From Stramonita haemastoma (lineage: Eukaryota; Mollusca; Gastropoda; Neogastropoda; Muricidae), in NCBI GenBank assembly GCA_030674155.1, contig CM060342.1, positions 10,816,328 through 10,880,327 on the forward strand: a DNA stretch of 64,000 nucleotides, in the 5' to 3' direction. Numbering within the stretch: the first letter of the stretch is position 1; each line of letters starts with the position of its first letter. Positions 22,793 through 33,218 of this stretch are shown here, piece after piece. Below the pieces are notes generated by a model that searched no databases, was not told where the DNA came from, and worked only from the letters and a program-made list of their open reading frames with translations. Position numbers and translations under genes: made by a program.

Positions 22793-23538
22793 CACACACA
22801 CACACACACAATCATCTATCAATGGGGTTAGTACCTTTTACAACGGAATGCACTTTGCTCTCTTTAATTCCATTGCAAAATGCTGTTGCACAGTACACAT
22901 GCTGATGTATGATACTTTTTATACAATGTAGCAAAATCAGTTCACATGCAACTTCTCCTGGGGAAAAAAAATCATATGGGATAGATCTAGGCCACAGGAT
23001 TTATGCTGGGTCAACTTTCGCTTTCAAACAATTCCAGACTGCTTGAATATTAAGATGGTAGATTTAATACAAGCTTTCGGTTTAAGTTTAATTGAATCAG
23101 TACCTAAATCGGAAATTTCCACTGGGGCATAAATTAATAATTATATAATTTTATTATAACTACTGAACTACATTCAATCCATTCTTTGTCTTCTTGTTCG
23201 ATTTATTTAAATCTCACAACGTCCCCGCAACATGAGCTTGCTTCTAAGATAAAATGAAAATTACTGGATAATAACAGACAATAGGCTCACTGTTTTGATA
23301 ATTTTACACTCATGAAATGATCAGTGAAATAAGCATTAGCGGTACCTGCATCTTTCAGTGTTTGAAAGACATGCCGTATGAGGTGAAATGGAACTGGCGA
23401 TCCTTCTTTTTCTTTGGCGAACTGCTCAAGCTCTCTTTTTCTGTGACTGTCCTTTTCTAAAGGAAGGACTTCATTGATGTAAGACATCAATTTGTCTGTT
23501 AGCTCAACAGAAGGAACAGCTTTCTCTATACCTTCCAT
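16502..23538 (-). CDS. TMEM199: TMEM199/VMA12-like V-ATPase assembly factor (complete, six exons)
   Basis: ER/Golgi membrane protein needed for assembly of the V0 part of the V-ATPase (yeast Vma12 family). Exons in transcript order: 23538-23346, 22530-22457, 21264-21175, 19885-19855, 17857-17739, 16582-16502; 588 nt, all phases match, 195 aa (human 208). Start is the ATG at 23538; upstream in-frame codons lack an ATG. Residues 1-64 are the soluble N-terminus with [16 protein letters not shown]; exon 2 gives [21 protein letters not shown]; exon 3 gives [20 protein letters not shown] then KRMTKNV, all matching conserved TMEM199 blocks. Exon 5 ([20 protein letters not shown]) and exon 6 ([20 protein letters not shown]) are the two transmembrane helices; the protein ends YSPQ. 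Introns carry a hAT-like element, SINEs and arrays. It is divergent from SFSWAP with 93 bp between start codons. Confidence 0.93.
16620..16760 (+). repeat. (CA)n compound microsatellite
   Basis: CA array with aagta interruptions, immediately upstream (in sense) of TMEM199 exon 6; it reads TG on the gene's sense strand. Confidence 0.9.
17450..17665 (-). mobile_element. SINE-4 fragment
   Basis: 'tgtatttgtttccctatcag' , 'tgttgccgtgggttctttta' and 'agactagcacccagaccac' match the other SINE-4 copies; head and tail are missing. It abuts the TMEM199 exon 5 donor side. Confidence 0.7.
18077..19022. mobile_element. hAT-like non-autonomous element in TMEM199 intron 4
   Basis: 946 bp between CAGGGTTCGCG and CGCGAACCCTG, an 11-bp inverted pair. 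Related sub-terminal motifs follow inside: 'aaccggtactgcgag' on the left and 'accggtacgcgataccgg' on the right. CAGGG ends are typical of hAT. Flanks share TAATT but no clean 8-bp duplication. A SINE-1 3' fragment sits inside (about 18545-18660). No transposase frame was seen. Confidence 0.65.
18545..18660 (+). mobile_element. SINE-1 3' fragment inside the hAT-like element
   Basis: 'gtgccggtgggaacggatta', 'acaaaactgcatacacacgg' and 'cttattccattatcctcgat' match the 3' half of SINE-1 in forward orientation. Confidence 0.75.
19405..19725 (-). mobile_element. SINE-1 copy, near full length
   Basis: Reverse-oriented. 3' end 'cttgaagctagtgggataag' at left; complement of the tRNA-like head 'gagattcgaacgggatcaac' (B-box region) and 'ctgaccaccaggctatccc' (A-box region) at right. 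Confidence 0.8.
20282..20520 (+). repeat. (CA)n array with periodic GAGT interruptions
   Basis: CA runs broken repeatedly by 'acagagtcacac', forming a higher-order unit of about 15-20 bp, in TMEM199 intron 3. Confidence 0.95.
20560..20850 (-). mobile_element. 5S-rRNA-derived SINE
   Basis: On the minus strand the right end reads AAGTTAAGCAGCGTCAGGCG then TGGTTACCAGTTGGATGGGTGA. This is recognisably the 3' half and internal control region of animal 5S rRNA (GAAGTTAAGCA..GG.CTGGTTAGTACTTGGATGGG). An unrelated body follows, shared with 8600-8815. That is the organisation of SINE3-class retroposons. Confidence 0.8.
21541..21628 (+). repeat. (CA)n/(GC)n microsatellite
   Basis: CA array with a central GCTCGCGCGCGCG block, in TMEM199 intron 2. 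Confidence 0.95.
22170..22395. repeat. (AT)n with (ACAC)n islands
   Basis: About 225 bp of AT dinucleotides, with regularly spaced acacac islands in the middle (22240-22340). It may form cruciform or slipped structures. Confidence 0.95.
22762..22811 (+). repeat. (CA)n microsatellite
   Basis: CA array in TMEM199 intron 1. Confidence 0.95.
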
Positions 23539-23631
23539 TTTCACATTTAGCGTAACTTGCACTTGCCTCCCTTGGGCCACAACGGATATGACGTACACTT
23601 TTCTCTTTTTTTTTTTTTTTAACAATTCAAG
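23539..23631. promoter_or_regulatory. Bidirectional promoter between TMEM199 and SFSWAP
   Basis: Only 93 bp separate the two ATGs, so transcription start sites must lie here or within the opposing gene's 5' region and the 5' ends may overlap. It contains TGACGT (23589-23594), a CRE/ATF half-site-like hexamer, and a T run (about 23604-23620). No TATA box is seen. Confidence 0.65.
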
Positions 23632-26205
23632 ATGGCTGCGACTTTGTTATGGGACGACGAAACTACATCTGGACAAAAACCATCAGAGAACTCTCTAGAG
23701 GATTTATTTGTGTTTGGCTACGCATGTAAATTGTTTAGAGATGACGAGAAAGCAAAATTTATCGACGAAGGCAGACATCTTATTCCATGGATGGGAGATG
23801 AAAGACTCATGATAGACAGGTCGGTTTCCTCTCGTCTCGCACCTTGCTTGGAGTGGCTTAGCCACCTCGGAATCACTCGATCGCGCAAACTGCACATCGC
23901 GTCGGCCACTAATCCTTCTTTATTTCAGGCATGTATTTGTTTTATGTCGTTATTGAAGAATAATTTGCCTGTAAATATTGCCCTTGGACCGCATGCTTGA
24001 ACCCAAAGCATGTTGGAGTGGGGAGGAAGTTGCCAAGTGCCATCTGCCATGTGGTTTTTGGTTACGCTTGGAAAATCATCCAGCAAAATCTACCAAAACC
24101 CCAACATCGTGATTTACATGAAAAATGTAGATATTTGTCAGCAAGGGCTACCCAGCATTTTCAACACAGTGCAAGCCAACTGACAAAGGGTGGAGATAAC
24201 ATATCATCAAAAGGAAATGGATGTCGACAGTTTTGTTGACAAACATCTACCCAGTAACTAAGAGGATCAGCAGCTCAGCACAGTACCAGAGAGGGGAAGA
24301 TGATAGAACAGTGCTGTATCAGGAAGCTATGTGGTCTTGTAGCTCCACAGTTTTGTGGAGGTTGGTGGTGTTTTGAATGATTTCATTGCAGGTTGTGGCA
24401 CATAGCAGGGAGCCAGCAAAGCCGTCAACGATTGGTATGACATAATACTACAAAGGGTTCTCATTTTCAATCTTTGTGTTTGTCTTTTGCCATACATGTA
24501 ATATATCAAAATGTTTATTTTAGATTTTTTCCTTCGGAACAAAATTATCGCACTTTAGTGCACATTTTTGACCGATTAATGTCTTTAACTTTAAGTACTT
24601 CTGATATTTTGTATAGTAAAGTCCTAAGCATGATTTAAACTAAAATCATTGTTTATGTGCGTGTGTCATCCACACTTACAAACTGTTTGTCTCAGTTTAT
24701 CAAAGATAGTGAAAGTTTCAAGAACAAAGTTTATTTTTTCTTTACCACAGCTTTATATCATTTTTTAAAAAAATCTATTCATTAAAATTAGTTCATTTCT
24801 CACATAATAGGAAGCAAAATCATTCTTCGTGACATATTTTATTGGTCTGTGGTCAACATGAATATGGGTATGGTACTTTTTTTGTTTGTTTACTTTGTCA
24901 TTTTGTAAACTGTATCACTGTGTGCTGAATTTTGTTTTTCAAAGGAATTGCAAAAATTTACTTCGAAACATAAGAATTTGCTACAACAACAAAAACTAAC
25001 TGAACCTGAAAAAAACTGTTCCATACTTGATTTAGTGTGTCATGAAGATGTTCAGTTTTTAAGTTTTCGAATTGAAATATATTCTTTTACTGAAGTAATC
25101 TAATTTTCATTGTTTCAGTTATCATTGATCTTTACATCTTTGCAGTCCAACTTGCTTTAGTAGAAGAATTAGACAGCTTTTGCATAGTCATGTTCGTATT
25201 ATTCCCCACGACCCTGTTACTGTTTATGAAATTTGTGTGAGTGTGTAGCCTTGCGTAAGAAGGGTGTTGACACATGGGTTTTTGTGTGTGTGGCGTAGAT
25301 ACGACGGGCGCGGGCACCTGTATGACCTGACGCGGTACGATGCTGACCTGGTGAAGGGCATGCCGGTGGAGCAGACGGAGGAGGAGAAGGTGGTGGAGGC
25401 TGCCTGTGACGAGGAGCGCTACCTGGAGCTGACCACAGACGTGCAGGAGAAAGCCTTGTATGAAGGTCAGTAGACCTGGCCTCTAGACAAACATTACTCA
25501 TTTTGACATACAGTCCCAATTTATGCTAAGTTGATTTTGGGGAGAGGTAGGGAGGTCTGTATAGTAGTTTGCACATTACGTTTTCATTTTGTGTTTAAAT
25601 TTTATTTCATTTTGTTCTGATAAATTTGATCAAATAGACCACTTTCCGGTTTCCTCCTGCCTATACCTATTTTACTTTTCCATACATGTAAGCAGTGTTG
25701 ATTCTAGGGTGCGCCCTTGCGGGATTCCCGCATTTTTTTCAACTTTGCCGCAAAATAATGTGACCAGTGCGCCCTAACGGACGCAAAATAACTGTGGATA
25801 GCGCATATTTGAACAAACAGTGCGCCCCCGCAACTGCCGTTTGTATAGTTTCAAAATAGCGCTACATGTGTTGGTCATTACGTTGATACCCCAGGGACAG
25901 CAGGATGCACTGATTAGCGCCTACAGTCGTCACAACCATCACAAAGCGGCTGGTCTGACGTCATTACCCTACTCATTTACGTCATTACGTCATTTTTCAA
26001 AGGAGCCGTGACTCCTGAAACAAGTGACGTCCTTGTGCTAGAGATCGTTAGTGGTGTTAGTGGAAGGAGCGGTGACCCAGCAGGGTTCAAAGCTAATAGA
26101 CCTACGAGTTTTCTAGGCGGTTTTTCAGATCTGGCTAGACAAGTAGCCCATGCTTGGCAACAATAATGATGGCATAGGGTAGACTATCGGCTGGATATAA
26201 AAAAT

Positions 26206-26282
<77 letters not shown>

Positions 26283-26537
26283 GGGAGGAAAAAGACTGAT
26301 ATTGGATTTCACCTCTTTTCTCATCTAGATCTAAATCTCTCTTTAACAGAAAATTCTCTCTCTCTCTCCCCCCCCCCCTCTCTCTCTCTCTCTCTCCCCC
26401 TCCCTCCCTCCCTCATGGGGAGGGGGGAGGGGCAAGACTGATATTTGCTGTCATCTCTCTTCTCATCTAGATCTACATCTCTCTCTAACTCTGAAAATGG
26501 AAATACAAAATTGACTTTGACCCCCCCCCCCCCCCTC

Positions 26538-26627
<90 letters not shown>

Positions 26628-27390
26628 CACATCTGAATGTACCACAATCTTCCCCACCTTTTCTCCACCCCCCCCCCCCAAACTCTCTCTCTATCTTTCC
26701 TGTGTAAGAAAATCATTTTACAGACCAGCTGCAATACATAAGGTGTATATTAAATACTGTCTGCCTACATAACATCTTGTTTGTTTTGTTTCTCGTTCTT
26801 GAAAAATAGCAGAAATCAGAGTACTAACGGTATTATGAGCAAAATATACTACTTACTGCTTGTCCCCTTTTTTATGAAGAGAAAAGGGGGGAGGGGGCAA
26901 ATGCCCCTTTTTTTCATTTCAGGGGGCCCATGGGCCCCCTTTTTTGAAATCCTAGAATCAACACTGTGTAAGTATGGCTGTAAAGAAGAGAAAAGCCCAT
27001 TTAAATTTGTTTTTGTAAAAGTGAGTTAATGTTGTTTCAAAGGTATTTAGACTGAAACACTTTTCTTGACTGTCACATCCATAATTTACATTGTGTTGAA
27101 TTACTTGAAATCTAGTGTCGTGTTTGTTATGTTGAATTTGTCGTTTAGGGGGCAATCCCGGATTTTTTCCTTAATTCGAAGTTTCACACTGTGACTATAT
27201 ATGTATGCGTGTTTCTGTGTGGGTGTGCAGAGGAGGAATGGAAGCGGTACTATGAGTCACTACATGAAGGCACTTACAATGCGGTTGGCTTCAGCTATGA
27301 TGCGTCAAAAGGTGCCTCTATGCAGCCACAGGGTGAGTATTGAAAGAGACACAGACAGACAGACAAGTAGACCGACAGGCAGGCGGACAG

Positions 27391-27444
<54 letters not shown>

Positions 27445-29264
27445 ATGCCATGTGAAGTCAGAAAAAGGCCTATCAAGCCTTCAGATTTATATCAGAATAG
27501 TGGTTGGAAGCTGGTTATAAAATTAAACAAAACACAAAAAATGCAACTTGTGTTCATTTCATTCTCTTGTTGTTTTTTGGGTTAAAAAAAAAAGTTTTTA
27601 AGTGAAAATTCCCTTCTGCTGTCACCTGCCTTTTACAAGTCGTTAAATTTTTGCTGTCCTCGCTTTTTTTAAAGTGTATGATACAACTGTACAAAGACTG
27701 CTAAACTGACACCAGTTGCCATGGCACAGTGGTTAGCACTTTCGATTTCGGACTGCAAGGTCTCGGGTTCAAATCCCATAAGATTCTTTGGGATTTTTCA
27801 GACTCTGGCTGGCTCCTACCCAGAGCAAGTGTGCTGTGGGCTCAGTGGGATGACAGGGACCTCACAGTTGAGCTTTATACACATTATGGGTATGAGTTTG
27901 AGAGTGTTGCTCAAATTACCAGACCAACACTGCAGTTGTCTGTATCTCTCAGGGCCCAGTTGATGCCAGGATATATGTTATTTAAAAAATTTTTTTTTTT
28001 TTAAATTTTATTTCAAGGATAGTGGAATAAGCACTCGTGTGCTTTTTTTTACATTAAGACCCTGTGTGTTTGCAGTTTTTGTAAATGTTGTCATCTGTTC
28101 CCACCAGCACACAATGGCCTCTCTTATGAAAAGCAGAACAGGATTTAACCCTTTGCTTGGCACAGCAAAATCATTTGTCACCTTCCTGCCGGGCAGAGAA
28201 AATGGAGGTGGATGGCTTGTGAGTGGGTGTATGTATTTAACATGCAATAACTCTACAATGGTCAGGTGGATTTTGATGAAATAAAAACAGCAAGATGCAG
28301 AAATGAATAAAGAAATTGTACCCAATTTTTGTCATTATTTTTATTTTCTTTTAGAATTATAATGCATAAACACACAAAGTCACTGATTGGTTTGTGTGTG
28401 TTACAGTTAGCGTTGCAATAACTTTAGAATGCGTGCATGGATTTTGATTAAATAAAAACTAAAACATTAAGAAACAATTATAGAAAAGATATTTTCAACC
28501 TACTGTTGGTTTTTTAGTTTTTTTGATAAATGGTGCACGAACACATCGAACATTCCGACGATCGCCATTTTTGTTTACCGATGATCGCGATCAGCTTAAC
28601 GTTTAAGTTTGAGCCGCTACCGTATCAAAATCCCGAATAGCAACCAAATAACAAAATATATCAAGTTCTGAACCATTGCCGAACTTGAAATCCACGATAA
28701 TTTCCCCAAATCTAAGAGTAGAATTCAAAACGCGTATCGGCCGTGTTAGATTTGACGATCGATTTTCGTCTCGAACTTCGCTGTAGTCAAAGTCGTCTCT
28801 CTCACTTCAGTCAACAAACTCAGAAGTGCACACACTACTTGGATCAATTACATCGATATTTGAGCCTAGATACACATCTCACAGCGTCATATTTTCGGCA
28901 TGGAAGCTGTAAAAACGATCGTAAATGTCGGGTTCGAAGATAGCATCCATCTTGGAAAAATTAGCGATTTTTTTCCTCCAAAACTTGCAACAAACTCACT
29001 CCAATCGCCGCCATTTGTAATAAACATGCGGAAGTCTCGCGGGCAGTCTCATGGCTTCTATATTCATGAGATTTGAAGCGAGATTGGCAGGAATTTCGAA
29101 TGTATGATCGCTCTGAAGTGACGGTCATGTCGCCGGGCGCTTTGGGGCGTTGTGCCCAAGGACAGGGTCGGGCGCTTTGGGGCGTTGTGCCAAGCAAAGG
29201 GTTAATGTGTCCAGACTGTCTTCAGACATCGAGTTAATTAATTTAGAATTTTCCATTTCCACCT

Positions 29265-29347
<83 letters not shown>

Positions 29348-29614
29348 CCTCAAATACCGATTACTAGATACCACCAGTAAGAAAGGGTTGTAAAATTTCA
29401 AAACTGGGCAATGAATTCTGATTGGGGATTTTGTGTGTGTCTTTTTCTACCCAGGAGAAGAAGCGCCCAAAGAGGAAGAAGAGGAGGAGGAGGAGGTGTT
29501 TGTGCCGCCATCTCCACTGATGGTTCCAGAGAACATGTTGGTGGTGAGTGATCACTCTTTGCTGTTGTGCTTAGGCCATTTTCAGTGAACTTATCCATGG
29601 AGGATCACATAAGT

Positions 29615-29677
<63 letters not shown>

Positions 29678-29873
29678 TGTGCGTGTGAGCATGTGTTGTG
29701 TGTGAGAATGTGTGTGGTTTGTGTGTGTGTGCCTGCGTGTATGAGTAGTATTGTATGCCACTGTCAGTTATTTCAAATTTCTCTCCTTGAAATTCAGTCT
29801 TCTTACCTTTGTGAGAGCATGTTCTGGCAAAAGTAGTGCCACCCACATTTAAAAAAAAAAATAGCTTCCTGTC

Positions 29874-29936
<63 letters not shown>

Positions 29937-32272
29937 ATTTATCGGATAACACTGAAAGAAATTATATCATGACTGTGGTGAATGACCATAGTTGTAAATT
30001 GTGGTTTCACTTCACAGTATGTCTTTTGTTTGTTTGGTTTTTTTGTTGTTTTTTTTACAGCATGATAGACTGTGCTAGGAAACAGCAAAACACCCTTGCA
30101 AAGCATTACAGGGGGAAATAAAAGAAAAAATATTCCAAAAAGGCTAATGTTACATGATGAAATGGGCCATAACAGGAAAACAGCGAGCTTCACAGTATTA
30201 TGGATACATGTAAGGAATTGTCATGTGTTCAGATACCTGAAGAGCCTTTACTCTCTCTGACATACCGCTCATGTATCTTTTTAAGGATGGGATGTTTTGA
30301 ACATTTATCTTTCCCTTAATTGTAGTTTTTTTTCTTTGAATTTTCTGTGTTTTTGCAGCCTCAGACACAGAAAGAACATGCTCGAATAGAACGTACAGCC
30401 GCCTTCATCGCCAAACATGGGGCGCAGATGGAAATCATGGTGAAGATGAAGCAGGCGAAAAACACGCAGTTTGAGTTCCTTGACTTTGAGAAGCCCCTGA
30501 ACCACTATTACCAACACCTGCTGAAGATGATCAAGTCAGGCAAATACCGCCCTGAGCACCTGCAGGAACAGAAGAAGGTGGAGCAAGGTGAGTGAGTGAG
30601 TGAGGTGGACTGCCAGCAAGCTTACGGATTATTTGTCATTTCCCCAGCTTAACACCCAGGGTGTCACCCACAAATTGTACTCTGATTCACAGGATAGCCT
30701 GGTGGTTATAGCGTCGCGAATTATGCTCATGATCTGCTGACCCATTAAAGGGGGTTTGTTCCCATGGAGTTAACATCAGTGCCACCTCTACTCCTCTGAG
30801 AAGTCTTTTGAATGAGACTCTAAGCCGAGCTCGTGTGTGTGAATGCATTGCAGATCATCTTGAAACCTTTTCCACTTTTCGAATGAGTTGGCAAATGTGT
30901 GCCATGGGAACAAATGACAAAATTTACAAAACCACATACACACTGTCATTACCAATGGCATATATCTGAGGGATTTTGACATGTAACACCTAACAGGATC
31001 TGTCTGAAGGCTTGTACAATAGGTTACGGTATTATTCATTGAACAGATGTATATTTGCAGACTGCAGTTTGTAACCGATTAACACTGCAGGTGTTTGTAT
31101 TTCCCAGGTCTGGTTGATGCTAGGATAGTCATAAAAAGTAGAGTAGAGTATGTCCTTGTTATGTTTGTTCGAAGCTAATTGCACTATGACTATCATCACC
31201 ACAATCAAAAAGAAACAAACAAACAAAATCGGTAACTGCAAAAGTAACAACAACAGACAGTGTACATTTAGTGTAAACCGTCTTACCCAACTGAGTAATT
31301 TGGATTCTGAAAGTGAGCAGCTTCTTTTGCGAATAGTAAAAAAAAAATACTGTGGAAGTGTTTTACTCTTTTGAAATAGTCTTTAGTCTTGAAATATCTG
31401 TCAGGTGATTGCAGTGATGTCAAAATAGTCTCTTGCCCTGAAGTATGTGCCAGGTGATTGCAGTGATGTGATGTTCTTTTTCAGAGCCTCCTGACCAGCA
31501 TTACCTGCACCCCTCTCTCTCCAACTCCGCCAACACCATCACCCCTCTTCCACCACCACCGGTGAGTCACCTTTGGGGGGAGGGAGTGGTTAGCTGGTGA
31601 AGAAATTTGCTTTAGCATGTGTGGGTTAAAAATATGGCTTAAAACTTTATTTGCTAAAAATAAATTGGAGCTGTAAAGGAACATGCTTAGATTTGACATT
31701 CTGTTTGTGTGTCTTTGGTTATTTGTGTTGAATAAAAAAAAAAAATTTTTTTGCTTGTAGTGATATTATTTTTCTTGTTTGTTTTTTTATAATAGTTATT
31801 TTAGTTAGTAGGCCGTTTATTTATATTTCAGTCAAAGAAGAAAGGTGGCAAGACGATTTAGACATTTACCTGCCTAACAAGTAAACTGTGAGGTTCTGTG
31901 TTCTGTGATTCCCAGCCTTGCCCTTTCTTCCCAGTTTGATGGGAAAATTGAACTGAATGTCAAGTCTTTTTGGAGGAGATTCTAAACCAGCCTGACCCAT
32001 GTGCCTATGGACTTGTACATGTCAAAAGAATCAATGACAGTTGAAAATTGGAAAGAGCGGGGAGGTATTCAGTGACTGTCCAGGCAAAAGAGGTAGGTTT
32101 GATTTCTAACTGTATCCCAGAAGTCGGAATGTGGCTGCCTTAATGGTGAGAGAAAAAATGGTCGCATATGCGAAAATCTCATCATCAGTGAACCTCTGAG
32201 TTCTAGCTGATGAACAACATAAAAAAAATATCAGTTTGTTCTCATGCACACACAAGCACACACACGCACGCG

Positions 32273-32344
<72 letters not shown>

Positions 32345-32646
32345 ACTTCAGGGACATACAGCCATATGAAAATACTGCATTGCCTTGGTGTACATACATG
32401 ATTCAACATTTTCTGCATACATACATGGATTGATCAGTATTTTTTGTCATTGTAGAAAGATTGACAATGATCTTGATTGTGGATGATTGTGGGCAGCCTG
32501 TGAAACCCATTGTGATGCCCAAGTTCTCCATTGAAGACACAGCCTATGGGCAGCTGTTGTCATCTTTGAGGAAATACCACAAGTAAGTTATGCTGTTTAC
32601 TTGTGTGTGTGTGTGTGTTTGTGTGTGTGGTGTGTGTGTGTGTGTG

Positions 32647-32694
<48 letters not shown>

Positions 32695-32746
32695 GAACAT
32701 ATAGAAGTAGGTTTTAAATGCCTGGGATCACCTACACAAAAGTTGC

Positions 32747-32790
<44 letters not shown>

Positions 32791-33136
32791 ATGCACTTTT
32801 ACTCATTTTATTTGATTATCAAATAAAAGAAATTCAGATCCATCATTTTATGAGACAAAACCCAGATTGTCAAAATCTGACATAGTCAAATCAAGCTGAT
32901 CTTGTGCAGTAATGGAGCCAAATAAATCACACTTACACACACACACTCACTCTCTCTCTCTTTGATTTTGTTTTTCTTTTCTTTAGATAGATGGCTTGAT
33001 GGAAAAAAGCAAATTGATGCTTACTCAATGTACCATCTGGAAATAAAAATTTGATTGATTGATTGATCTCTCTCTCTCTGTCTGTCTGTCTGTCTCTGTC
33101 TGTCTGTCTGTCTGTCTCTGTCTCTCTCCGTCTCTG

Positions 33137-33218
<82 letters not shown>

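Noticed and set aside
26321..26734. Arg/Glu-repeat protein on the minus strand
   Set aside because: Pure translation of a (CT)n array. The same holds at 33021-33335 and 48006-48267.
28743..28943. Open frame within MITE-B
   Set aside because: Only 66 codons, no transposase motif, no splice or start context.
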